From NCBI GenBank assembly GCA_964441275.1, contig CAYTUG010000003.1:1-64000 (forward strand): 64,000 nt of DNA, written 5' to 3'. The notes under the pieces were generated by a model that searched no databases, was not told the DNA's origin, and worked only from the letters and a program-made list of their open reading frames with translations. A program made the position numbers and the translations under genes. This DNA comes from SZUA-584 sp964441275 (GTDB lineage Bacteria; Bacillota; Clostridia; Christensenellales; SZUA-584). This document shows, one piece after another, positions 15,977 through 24,596 of this stretch (the stretch's first letter is position 1; every line of letters begins with the position of its first letter).

Positions 15977-17491
15977 ATGGATAAACTGCAGGAAGCGGGA
16001 ATATGTTTTCCGCAAATTTTGATTCCTGAAAAGAAAGTTAATAAACATAAATGGGCAGTGATTGCGTGTGATCAGTTTACTTCTAACGAAGATTTTTGGC
16101 TCAGGACGCAAAAAATAGTCGGCGGGGCGCCGTCCGCGCTTCATATAATTGTTCCCGAGGCCTTTATTGGTATGCAAGACGTCCCCGACAGAATAGCGCA
16201 TGCCAAACAAATAATGCGCAATTATATTGACGACGGGGTTTTGGTCTGCTTGCCCGAAGGGCTGATTTTGGTGGAAAGAGAGACGCCTTCAGGCACAAGG
16301 ATTGGCATTGTGCTTGCAATAGATCTTGAGCAGTACGATATGGACCCGTCAAAATATCCGCTTATTCGGGCGACTGAAGAAACGGTAAGTGAGCGCATTC
16401 CTATTAGGGTGGCGCTTAGGCAGGATGCGGTAATCGAATGCCCGCATGCTATGCTGCTTATCAACGATCCGGACGATACGGTTTTAGGGCCTGTATACAA
16501 CTCTAAAGAGAGTTTGGCAAAAATATATAGCGCCGAGCTTATGCAGGGCGGCGGCCGCATAGAGGGCTGGTTTGTTGAAGATAACAATATGCTCGAGGGC
16601 ATTGCAGATGCGTTGATAAAGCTAAAACGAAAAGCGAAGGATAATATGCTTTTTGCAGTTGGCGATGGCAACCATTCCTTAGTGTCGGCAAAGCAGATAT
16701 GGGACAATCATAAGATTAACATGGACGAACTGCAACGGGCGCAAAGCCCGTTAAGATATGCGCTTGTTGAAATAGTAAACATGTATGACCCCGGTATAAA
16801 TGTATATCCTATTCACCGTATGCTGTTTAATGTTGATGTGCCGGGTGCTCTTCGCAGTTTGGTAAGCATACTGAACAAAACCGGTCAGCAGGCGCATATG
16901 ATGTACACCCGGGGGACAAAAGGATACGCCAAGCCGGGTACGCAGTTAATTAACTTTGTTTCTAAAATGTCAAAAGGGTATATAGAAGTGGAAAAACCGC
17001 AGCACGAGTTGGTTTCAAAAACGCTTACCGATGCTCTTGATATTCTTTGCGAGGAGATGCCAAGAGCAAAGGTTGACTATATACACGATGATGAAGAGTT
17101 TCATTCGCTCGCTAAGGAGCATGCCGCGTTAGGCTTTAGTTTGGACCCAATCGGCAAAGAAGATCTTTTTGACATGGTAATAAAATACGGCGTACTTCCA
17201 AAGAAAACATTTTCGTTAGGCTCCGCATTAGAGAAACGGTACTATCTTGAGTGCCGCTTGCTTGTTGAAGCGGAAAGCGCGGAGGATGACGAACAGGCGC
17301 AAGCCCCGGATGAAGAAGAGACGTTGCTTGAGCAAAACGGCGAGCAGGAGCAGTATTTGACCGAGTATATAGAACCCGAATCAGAGCAGGGGCCGCAAGA
17401 TATAGAACAAGAAGTTCAAGAGGATATTGACGCTAAGCCGCGGCGTGGTTTACGGCATAAAAAAACGCGTAAAAGGCGGGAAAGCAAATGA
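15977..17491 (+). CDS. DUF1015 family protein with acidic-basic C-terminal tail
   Basis: A 504-residue protein. Residues 1-420 match the DUF1015 family (N-terminal WAVIACDQFTSNEDFW; central FAVGDGNHSLVSAK, with a conserved His). The family has no established activity and is often found near serine or hydroxyacid metabolism genes. After about residue 430 there is a low-complexity tail rich in Glu, Gln and Asp that ends in a short basic run (KPRRGLRHKKTRKRRESK). This makes the protein longer than the roughly 410-420 residues I expect. ATG at 15977 has CAGGAGG upstream. Its stop overlaps the aspartate kinase start (ATGA), so the two genes are coupled. Confidence 0.85.
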   Translation: MDKLQEAGICFPQILIPEKKVNKHKWAVIACDQFTSNEDFWLRTQKIVGGAPSALHIIVPEAFIGMQDVPDRIAHAKQIMRNYIDDGVLVCLPEGLILVERETPSGTRIGIVLAIDLEQYDMDPSKYPLIRATEETVSERIPIRVALRQDAVIECPHAMLLINDPDDTVLGPVYNSKESLAKIYSAELMQGGGRIEGWFVEDNNMLEGIADALIKLKRKAKDNMLFAVGDGNHSLVSAKQIWDNHKINMDELQRAQSPLRYALVEIVNMYDPGINVYPIHRMLFNVDVPGALRSLVSILNKTGQQAHMMYTRGTKGYAKPGTQLINFVSKMSKGYIEVEKPQHELVSKTLTDALDILCEEMPRAKVDYIHDDEEFHSLAKEHAALGFSLDPIGKEDLFDMVIKYGVLPKKTFSLGSALEKRYYLECRLLVEAESAEDDEQAQAPDEEETLLEQNGEQEQYLTEYIEPESEQGPQDIEQEVQEDIDAKPRRGLRHKKTRKRRESK

Positions 17492-18795
17492 AAGTTTGCA
17501 AATTCGGCGGCAGTTCGCTTTCGGACGCTGCGCAGTTCGAAAAGGTTAAAAAGATAGTCGAATCTGACAAGCAGAGGGTATACGTTGTGCCGTCCGCGCC
17601 CGGGAAGGTTGACGCTAATGGCAGTAAGGTTACCGATATGTTAGTTGCGTATCATAAAGCTGCGGCAGCGGGAGATGATACGTCTCAAATATTTCAAGAG
17701 ATAAGCGAGCGTTTTGTATCAATCAAGGACTGTTTAAACCTAAGAGTTGATATATTGGCGCATCTTAAACGTATTGACGAAAACGTAAAAAAAGGCGCCG
17801 GAATCGATTACACAATAAGCCGGGGCGAATATTTGAGCGCTATATTGTTAGCGGAACTGTTGGGTTTTGATTTTATCGATTCGTCCGAATGCGTGATGTT
17901 TAGCATGGACGGAAAGTACGAATCGGAAAAGACTCGAACCGTAATGCGGGGGCGCCTTCGCAATCACTGCAAAGCGGTTATACCCGGGTTTTATGGAAGC
18001 ATGCCTAACAGGCAGATAAAGACATTTCCCCGCGGGGGCTCGGATATTACGGGTGCGATTGTAGCGCGGGCGGCGCGGGCGGATGTTTACGAAAACTGGA
18101 CTGACGTTCCGGGGGCGCTTATGGCAGACCCGCGCATTGTGGACTGCCCAAGGGTAATACGCAAAATCACTTACAGGGAATTAAGAGAGCTTGCTTATAT
18201 GGGCGCTACGGTGCTGCACGAGGATGCCATTTACCCGGTATCTAAAGCTAACATACCAATAAATATAAAAGATACTAACGACCCTAAAGATGCGGGAACG
18301 TTTATAGTTCCCAATGTTACTGACAACGACACCGATACAATTACCGGTATTGCGGGTAAAAAAGGTTTTACGGTAATAGCGGTGGAAAAAGCAAACATGA
18401 ACACCGAGCTTGGATTTGGCCGCAGAATGCTGACGGCGCTTGAAAACAATGATGTGCGGTTTGAGCATATGCCTTCGGGTATCGATTCGTTAGGAATTGT
18501 TTTGGCGGACAGCGAGATAGAAGGCAAGCAAACAAAACTGCTTGATGATGTGTATAAGATGTGTGAGCCGGATTCGTTGGAAGTTTACAGCGGGCTTGCG
18601 CTTATAGCCACCGTGGGCAGGGGTATGATACGCAAGGTTGGAGTGGCGGCGCGGCTTTTTGCGGCGCTTGCGCAAAGCAATATAAATGTGCGCATGATTA
18701 ACCAAGGCTCAAGCGAAATAAATATTATTGTAGGCGTGGATGAATACGATTTTGAAATCGCAATAAAAGCAATTTACAACGAATTTTGCAAATGA
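17488..18795 (+). CDS. lysC: aspartate kinase
   Basis: A 435-residue monofunctional aspartokinase that phosphorylates aspartate in the first step of lysine, DAP, threonine and methionine synthesis. The N-terminal KFGGSSL (residues 5-11) and FPRGGSDITGA nucleotide-binding motifs are clear. Two C-terminal ACT regions follow, the last containing VRMINQGSSEINI, where lysine or threonine feedback usually acts. The start ATG overlaps the DUF1015 stop by four bases. The next gene begins four bases after its stop. Confidence 0.93.
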   Translation: MKVCKFGGSSLSDAAQFEKVKKIVESDKQRVYVVPSAPGKVDANGSKVTDMLVAYHKAAAAGDDTSQIFQEISERFVSIKDCLNLRVDILAHLKRIDENVKKGAGIDYTISRGEYLSAILLAELLGFDFIDSSECVMFSMDGKYESEKTRTVMRGRLRNHCKAVIPGFYGSMPNRQIKTFPRGGSDITGAIVARAARADVYENWTDVPGALMADPRIVDCPRVIRKITYRELRELAYMGATVLHEDAIYPVSKANIPINIKDTNDPKDAGTFIVPNVTDNDTDTITGIAGKKGFTVIAVEKANMNTELGFGRRMLTALENNDVRFEHMPSGIDSLGIVLADSEIEGKQTKLLDDVYKMCEPDSLEVYSGLALIATVGRGMIRKVGVAARLFAALAQSNINVRMINQGSSEINIIVGVDEYDFEIAIKAIYNEFCK

Positions 18796-18799
18796 AACT

Positions 18800-19768
18800 A
18801 TGATTTACAGATCACTCGAATTAGTTATCATTATACTGTTTTTAATCGGCGCAGGGTTTTTTGTTGCGTGGAAAAAATGGGTATCGCGCGATGCGGCGAA
18901 CGCCATTACAAAAATAGTAATCAACTTAGCGGTGCCGGGTACTCTTGTTTACAGCTTTTCAACAACCATCACGCGCAGTCAGCTTATTGATTCGTGGCTG
19001 CCCGTTTTGGTTGCCTTGGCGCTTGTTTTTGCCAATTATGTTGCCGCAAAGATTTGCACAAAACTGCTCAACATATAGCCGAATCGCAAAGGTATTTTTA
19101 CGGTATCTTTTGCATTTTCAAACTTGGTATTCATAGGGTTTACCGTTACGCTCGCCGCATTCGGAGAAACGGGAATGCTTTACGCCATGTATGCGTATGT
19201 ACCGAACACCGTAATGTTTTGGACAATAGGATACCTTTTGATACGTAAGGATGCAAACACAATTTTGGGCGATAAAGCCCGTTTTAGATTTGAAAATCTA
19301 AAAAAACTGTTAACGCCTTCGATACTGACTGTGCTAATTATGCTTGCGCTTGTTTTGTTGGACATAAAGCTGCCCCCAACAGTGATTAAAATATCTGAAT
19401 ATTTAGGTAATATGACAACCCCTCTTTCACTTATTTTCACAGGCTGCATGATTTACATATCCGGCTTTAAAAATTTCAAATACGAAAAGGGTTTAACGGC
19501 GGTAATCTTAGGGCGCTTTGTGATTGTACCGGCGATAAGTTTTGTTGTGTGCATGATAATTATTGCTTCGCTGCCGTATAGAGCGGAGCTTTATTTAATG
19601 CGCAATGTTTTTACAATTCAGATGGCCATGCCGGCAATGGTGCAACTTCCGATTTTGGCGGAAACTTGCGGCGCAGACACAAAATACGCAATTACGAATG
19701 TGGCCGCAACAACGTTGATTTCGTTAATTACAATACCCGTTTATTTAATTTTGCTTTCTGTTTTATAA
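18800..19768 (+). pseudogene. AEC-family transporter interrupted by one in-frame amber codon
   Basis: An auxin-efflux-carrier-type permease reads through the whole interval in a single frame except for TAG at 19076-19078 (codon 93). The first part has three hydrophobic segments with the VPGTLVYSF motif. The rest resumes immediately with PNRKGIFTVSFAFSNLVF and continues to a normal C-terminus (322 codons in all). Members export or import small organic acids. TAG is a genuine stop elsewhere in this window (9986-9988, 60903-60905), so readthrough is unlikely. A recent nonsense mutation is the simplest reading, perhaps from a Gln or Lys codon. It lies four bases after lysC. Confidence 0.8.
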
Positions 19769-19780
19769 TATTTCCGAAGA

Positions 19781-20476
19781 TTATATTGTTATGCGCACGT
19801 TATATTCATAAACATCCGTTCGATAAACCGCACGTTCGTAATACAATGTTTCCCCGCTCGTCAAATAATACAGGCTGTTAACTTTTAAAAGAGGAGTTTG
19901 AGGCGCTACCTGAAGGTATTCCTGAAAGCGGGCGCCCGGAATCAACGCCGACATTTTGCAATCCGCACTGCCAATACTATGGCCATAATTTTCGCTAATC
20001 AATTGATAAAGCGAGCCTGACAAATCATCTTTTTGTAAATTGGGACATATTTGAGCCGGCAAAAAAACTTCTTCGACCGCAACCGGTATTTTATTTGCAA
20101 ACCTTATACGCATTGCACGGTACACTTTGCCGTTGGCGCTAAGCCTTTGCGCAATGCTTTCGGGCGGTATAAATGCTTGGAATTCAATAACGTGGGTAGA
20201 AGGGGCAAGCCCGCGCATGCGCATCGTTTCAGTAAAGCTCGAAATGTTGCGTTGTTGCATTTTTCTTGCGGATACAAAAGTGCCCCGCCCTTGATGTCTA
20301 AACAGAATACCCGAATTAACAAGATCGGTCAGCGCCGCCCTTACGGTCATGCGCGATAAACCGTGCAGGTCTGCAAACGCACGCTCGGATGTAACTTTAT
20401 CTCCCGGTTTTAGCGTGCCATTTTTGATTTGATGCAAGATCATTTCTTTAATTTTTAAATATGCAGGTTGGCTCAT
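19781..20476 (-). CDS. GntR/HutC-family transcriptional regulator
   Basis: A 231-residue regulator. The N-terminal winged helix (residues 5-70) contains LKPGDKVTSERAFADLHGLSRMTVRAAL, the GntR signature, and the C-terminal UTRA effector domain (about 95-228) ends in YYLTSGETLYYERAVYRTDVY. HutC-type members sense sugars, amino sugars or histidine intermediates. The start ATG at 20476 follows GGGGGT seven bases upstream. It converges on the broken AEC transporter and is divergent from the LysM-CAP gene. No operator could be identified. Confidence 0.88.
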   Translation of the reverse strand: MSQPAYLKIKEMILHQIKNGTLKPGDKVTSERAFADLHGLSRMTVRAALTDLVNSGILFRHQGRGTFVSARKMQQRNISSFTETMRMRGLAPSTHVIEFQAFIPPESIAQRLSANGKVYRAMRIRFANKIPVAVEEVFLPAQICPNLQKDDLSGSLYQLISENYGHSIGSADCKMSALIPGARFQEYLQVAPQTPLLKVNSLYYLTSGETLYYERAVYRTDVYEYNVRITI

Positions 20477-20605
20477 TAGAATACCCCCAAAGAGATGGTC
20501 ATTTTTAACTTTAGCACGTATGAGCCTTTGTGTAAATATTAATGCGCGTTTATACGCAAAATAAAGCTAAACAACCATGTTTTTGTCGTAAGGAGGCCTA
20601 AACAA

Positions 20606-21379
20606 ATGAAAAACACGCTTAAAAAGATATGCTTATCAACTTTTCTTATATGTGTTCTAACCGTCAGCACGGTTTTTGCAGACAGCACATATACCGTTAA
20701 ACCAAACGATACCCTTAACAAGATAGCCAAAGCGAGCGGGGTAACATTAAACGAACTTATAGCGGCAAACCCTTCAATAAAAAACCCGGCTATGATCTAT
20801 GTTGGTCAAAAGATAACGATACCTTCAACCAAACTTGTAAGGTATACCGTGCAAAAAGGCGATACAATGTGGGGTATTGCACAAAAGTACGAAATAAGCC
20901 TTGCGGAGCTAAAAAAGGCGAACTCAAATATAAAGGATTTCTCTTGGATTTATGTCGGTCAGGTAATTATGGTGCCCGACACTAAACCGTTGCAAAACCA
21001 CGAACAGCAGGTGTTTGAGATTGTAAACAAAGAGCGCGCAAACCGCGGGCTGCCGCTTTTAAAGCTGAATGCACAACTCTCGCGTGTAGCAAGGTTTAAA
21101 AGCCAAGATATGATTGATAAAAATTATTTTTCCCATCAATCGCCCACTTACGGCTCGCCGTTTGAGATGATGCAAAAGTTTGGGTTGCGGTTTAGCGCCG
21201 GCGGAGAAAACATAGCTTACGGGCAAAAGAGCGCGCAGGAAGTTATGAACACCTGGATGAATTCGGCGGGGCATAGGGCTAATATACTTTCGCAGGCGTA
21301 CACTAATATCGGAATCGGGGTAGCAAAAACTGCCAACGGGACTCTTTACTGGACGCAAATGTTTATGAACCCATATTGA
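20606..21379 (+). CDS. secreted LysM-LysM-CAP protein (YkwD/SafA-like)
   Basis: A 257-residue exported protein: signal peptide (about 1-25, cleaved after TVFA), two LysM domains (about 29-72 and 77-121) that bind glycan, and a C-terminal CAP/SCP domain (about 130-255) with HQSPTYGSPFEMM, GGENIAYG, and the final NIGIGVAK, WTQMF strands. Bacterial CAP proteins of this layout are common in spore formers and several are spore-coat or wall components. Their chemistry is unsettled. The GxxxAGHRxNIL helix is present. AAGGAGG lies nine bases before the ATG, and a terminator follows. Confidence 0.9.
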   Translation: MKNTLKKICLSTFLICVLTVSTVFADSTYTVKPNDTLNKIAKASGVTLNELIAANPSIKNPAMIYVGQKITIPSTKLVRYTVQKGDTMWGIAQKYEISLAELKKANSNIKDFSWIYVGQVIMVPDTKPLQNHEQQVFEIVNKERANRGLPLLKLNAQLSRVARFKSQDMIDKNYFSHQSPTYGSPFEMMQKFGLRFSAGGENIAYGQKSAQEVMNTWMNSAGHRANILSQAYTNIGIGVAKTANGTLYWTQMFMNPY

Positions 21380-21386
21380 CGCGGAC

Positions 21387-21416
21387 AGCCGGCGCGCCGC
21401 ATACCGCCGGCTTTTT
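21387..21416 (+). terminator. Rho-independent terminator of the LysM-CAP gene
   Basis: AGCCGGCG (21387-21394) pairs with CGCCGGCT (21405-21412), followed by TTTTC. It lies in the 37-base gap before the convergent alaS. Confidence 0.82.
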
Positions 21417-23210
21417 CTATTCTTTTATCAACACCGCTTTTATTCGCCTTACGCCTGCCGAACTCGACTGTTCTTTTTGTATTTTGAACACGCCAAGCTC
21501 GCCGGTGTTTTGCGCATGCGGACCGCCGCATATTTCTTTAGAAAAGCTACCGGCCGAGTAAACCTTAACCGTGTTGCCGTATTTGGATTCAAAAAGGCCT
21601 ATCGCGCCCTGCGCTTTTGCCTTATCGAGGCTCATCTCTTCGCACTTTATCTCTAACCCGGCTTTAATTGCGTCATTAACAAGACGTTCTACCTCGGCAA
21701 GCTCGTGTTGCTCAACCTTGCGGGAAAACGTGAAGTCAAAACGAAGCCTCTCCGCTGTTATGTTGCTGCCCCGCTGTTCAACTTCTTTTCCCAAAACGCG
21801 GCGTAAAGCCTCGTGCATAAGGTGGGTTGCGGTGTGGAGCATAGCGCTTGCTTTGCCCGTGTCGGCAAGCCCGCCCTTAAACCGCTGCCCGGCGCCTGCG
21901 CCCGAAATTTTCTGATGGTTTAAAAACGCTTGCTCGAAGCCTTTTATGTCAACTTGAAGCCCGTTTTCGTTAGCTAACTCTAACGTAAACTCTAATGGGA
22001 AACCGAACGTATCGTATAGCCTAAAAGCGTCTGCGCCGGGTATCAGCTTTGATTCAAGCCTGTCCTGCAGCTTTTCAAATTCTTTTAAACCTTGCGTTAT
22101 TGTGCGGGAAAAACGTTCTTCCTCTAAGTTAAGCTCGTTTATTATGCGCGATTGGTTTCGGGCAAGCTCCGGATACACATCTTTATATTTGTCAACCACG
22201 GTTTTTGCGATTGAACTTAAAGACATGCGCTCTATGCCAATCCGCAGCGAAAACCGCACGGCACGGCGAATCAGCCTGCGCAACACATAGCCTTGGTCAA
22301 CATTGGAAGGAGTTACGGCTTTCTCGTCCCCGAGTATAAAAGTTGCGCAGCGCACATGGTCGGCTATTATTCTAAACGCGCGGGTTGTATCTTCGCTTTC
22401 GCCGTATTGAAGGCCTGAAAGTTTTGCTATTTTGTCCATTATGGGCTTAAAAAGATCCGTTTCGTATACCGAGGATTTTTTTTGCAATACCGCCACCGTT
22501 CTGTCAAGCCCCATTCCGGTATCAACATTCTTTTGTTCTAAAGGTTCGAATGCGCCTTCCGCTGTTTTGTTATATTGCATGAAAACATCGTTCCAAACCT
22601 CTAAGTACTTTCCGCAAGAGCAGGAAGGATCGCAATTTTCGCTGCACTTTGGGGCGCCGGTGTCTATAAACATTTCGGTATCCGGCCCGCAGGGGCCGCT
22701 TTGACCCGCAGGTCCCCACCAGTTATGTTTTTTGCCGAAGAAAAATATGTGGCTTTTGTCAACTCCGAGGCTTTCCCAGATATTTGCAGATTCCGTATCG
22801 CGCGGGGCGTCGTCATCACCCGCAAAACAACTGATATACAGCCTGTCCTTTTCAATGCCGAGCCATTTATCTGAAGTCAGAAACTCGAAACTGAACTCTA
22901 TTGCTTCTTTTTTAAAGTAGTCGCCTAAAGACCAGTTGCCGAGCATTTCGAAAAACGTACAGTGAGAATCGTCTCCAACTTCGTCAATATCGCCTGTGCG
23001 AACGCATTTTTGCGAGTTTGCCAAACGCTTGCCTTCGGGGTGTTTCGCGCCTAAAAGATAGGGTACCAAAGGATGCATTCCCGCAGTCGTAAAGAGCACC
23101 GTAGGGTCGTTCTCAGGTATCAAAGAGGCGGAAGGGATTATTGCATGCCCTTTGCCGGCAAAAAAATCTAAAAATAGTTGCCTAAGTTCTAAGCTCGTAA
23201 GCTGTTTCAC
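21417..23210 (-). CDS. alaS: alanyl-tRNA synthetase, short form lacking the C-Ala domain
   Basis: Class II aminoacyl-tRNA synthetase of 597 residues that charges tRNA-Ala. The N-terminal catalytic domain begins ELRQLFLDFFAGKGH and includes FTTAGMHPLVPYL. A cysteine-rich insertion, CSENCDPSCSC (189-199), may bind zinc. An editing domain is present with HTATH (459-463) and CGGPH (561-565), so it should clear mis-acylated Ser and Gly. Full-length AlaRS has about 870 residues; the oligomerisation/C-Ala module is absent and the protein ends just after the editing domain. The start is GTG at 23210 with GAGGAG about ten bases upstream. No T-box leader was seen upstream. Confidence 0.92.
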   Translation of the reverse strand: MKQLTSLELRQLFLDFFAGKGHAIIPSASLIPENDPTVLFTTAGMHPLVPYLLGAKHPEGKRLANSQKCVRTGDIDEVGDDSHCTFFEMLGNWSLGDYFKKEAIEFSFEFLTSDKWLGIEKDRLYISCFAGDDDAPRDTESANIWESLGVDKSHIFFFGKKHNWWGPAGQSGPCGPDTEMFIDTGAPKCSENCDPSCSCGKYLEVWNDVFMQYNKTAEGAFEPLEQKNVDTGMGLDRTVAVLQKKSSVYETDLFKPIMDKIAKLSGLQYGESEDTTRAFRIIADHVRCATFILGDEKAVTPSNVDQGYVLRRLIRRAVRFSLRIGIERMSLSSIAKTVVDKYKDVYPELARNQSRIINELNLEEERFSRTITQGLKEFEKLQDRLESKLIPGADAFRLYDTFGFPLEFTLELANENGLQVDIKGFEQAFLNHQKISGAGAGQRFKGGLADTGKASAMLHTATHLMHEALRRVLGKEVEQRGSNITAERLRFDFTFSRKVEQHELAEVERLVNDAIKAGLEIKCEEMSLDKAKAQGAIGLFESKYGNTVKVYSAGSFSKEICGGPHAQNTGELGVFKIQKEQSSSAGVRRIKAVLIKE

Positions 23211-23400
23211 TGTGTGTAATCTCCTCGCTTTAGTATATCGCTATACATTATAGCAATATTGAGCAACACAGACAAGGTTTCGCTTTATGGGCTTTTTAAA
23301 TCATTCTGCACGGCTTTGGAATGTGCGTTTTAAACGGACTTATAAAATAATCTTAAAAAACTATTATAATTTTTATTAAATAAGCAAAACATAATAGCGT

Positions 23401-23735
23401 AAAGCTTGATTTGCAGCAAAGTTGCCGGTTCGAAGTGGTTTAAATTAATCGAGCCAAGCGCAGGTGATGTGCAGGCGCAAAGACGCGCAATGCGTTGGAC
23501 AGGGCTATTTAAAGAATGCTGGACGGCATTGCCGGCTGCCGTATAACGCCAGAGTCTTATACGCGGGGTTACCGCAATAGCTCGAAACATAAGTAGATTT
23601 GCAAATATGAAGGCTTTACGGAAAAACAGCGGTGCGGTACGAATATACCGCGCCGTTGTAATTATTATGGGCTTTAGCCTGTTGAGCATGAAGTGAGTTT
23701 CTCGGAAGAGAAATGAACCACGCGAAACAATAAAC
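23401..23735 (+). other. GC-rich structured stretch upstream of the IS200-type element
   Basis: No credible protein is encoded between alaS and the transposase. The stretch is dense in stems: ACGGC/GCCGT (about 23522-23541), GGTGCGGTA/TACCGCGCC (about 23631-23655), and GTTTCTC-GGAA-GAGAAATGAAC (about 23697-23718). It is GC-richer than the AT-rich 60 bases before it. It may be a structured RNA carried by or targeted by the IS. I looked for group I intron and group II domain V motifs and did not find them. The function is unknown. Confidence 0.4.
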
Positions 23736-23737
23736 CG

Positions 23738-24403
23738 CCCGCTATGCGGGTGCGCAACGGGGGTTATACAAAAAATCATCTTTCCGTTAAAATAGAGTTG
23801 TTCAAGCTACTAAATTAACGAAAGGTGATTTAATGGCAAACAAGGCACATAGTCTGGCACATACGAAATGGATGTGCAAATACCACATAGTATTTACTCC
23901 TAAGTATAGGCGCAAAGCGATCTACAATCAATATAAAAGCAGTATGCGAGAGGTATTGAAGCAGTTATGCAGGTATAAGGGGGTGGAAATACTGGAAGGA
24001 CACCTAATGCCGGACCACATACACATGCTGGTGAGCATTCCGCCGAAAACAAGCGTATCAAGCTTTATGGGATATCTAAAGGGAAAAAGTGCACTGATGA
24101 TTTTTGACAAACATGCAAATTTGAAATACAAGTTCGGGAACAGGCACTTTTGGGCAGAAGGTTTTAAGTAAGTACGATAGCCCTTAATGAGGCAACTATT
24201 AAAAAGTATACTCAAGAGCAAAAAAAGCAAGGTGTTATGATAGACAAATTAAGTGTAAAAGAATACGAAGGCCCCTTTAAGGGACAGCTGGTATTACGAA
24301 TACTCCTTTAGGAGTGGCAAAAGTGGCAAAGCCAGCGTCTTTAGGCGCTGGCCGGTAACGGCCCCTTACAGGGGCAGAGCAAACCACCCGTTTTGCGGGT
24401 GGT
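23738..24403 (+). mobile_element. IS200-type insertion sequence (tnpA only), inactivated
   Basis: Subterminal hairpins mark the ends: CCCGC-TAT-GCGGG (23738-23750) on the left and ACCACCCG...CGGGTGGT (24383-24403) on the right, the imperfect palindromes that TnpA binds in IS200/IS605 elements. There are no terminal inverted repeats, as expected. Before the right hairpin, four more small stems follow each other, most with a CTTTA-like loop (24273-24283, 24302-24315, 24331-24352, 24361-24375). The exact cleavage sites were not determined. The transposase is frameshifted. Confidence 0.75.
23833..24311 (+). pseudogene. IS200/IS605-family TnpA (Y1 transposase), frameshifted
   Basis: Single-strand HUH transposase. 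The first 112 codons are intact, with CKYHIVFTPKYRRK, the catalytic HUH motif as HIHML within MPDHIHMLVSIPP, and HFWAEGF. The frame then breaks at about 24170, and the C-terminal part continues in another frame as LNEATIKKYTQEQ and IDKLSVKEYEGPFKG. A four-base deletion at the junction (expected FKYVSTIALNEA) explains it. The catalytic Tyr of Y1 transposases lies in helix alphaD, near the break and presumably after it, so the product should be inactive. AAAGGTG precedes the ATG. Confidence 0.85.
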
Positions 24404-24596
24404 CATGATTTTATTAAAACTTATCACTATTTCAAGAATATTATTATAGGCATAAACCTATTTTACTTAAATTCCAATATAATAACTATTTATTCAGAAA
24501 AGTATTGTCATTATTTATATTACATGATATATTAAGTTATAATAATTGTCATATTATACAAAACAGATAAAATCTATTTATAAAAGTGGGGAAACG

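Noticed and set aside
19076..19078. Pyrrolysine or other recoding of TAG in the AEC gene
   Set aside because: TAG serves as the ordinary stop for the Crp/Fnr and minE genes, and no recoding element was seen nearby.
23401..23735. Group I intron (IStron) or group II intron
   Set aside because: The group I P/Q/R/S core and the group II domain V motif were searched by eye and not found; exon junctions are also lacking.
23330..23779. 149-codon open frame on the minus strand upstream of the IS200 transposase
   Set aside because: It crosses strong stem-loops and the IS left-end hairpin, has no ribosome binding site, and its product has no recognisable domain or sensible composition.
24271..24403. 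CRISPR-like repeats
   Set aside because: The successive hairpins differ in stem sequence and have no fixed-length repeats or spacers; they belong to the IS200 right end.
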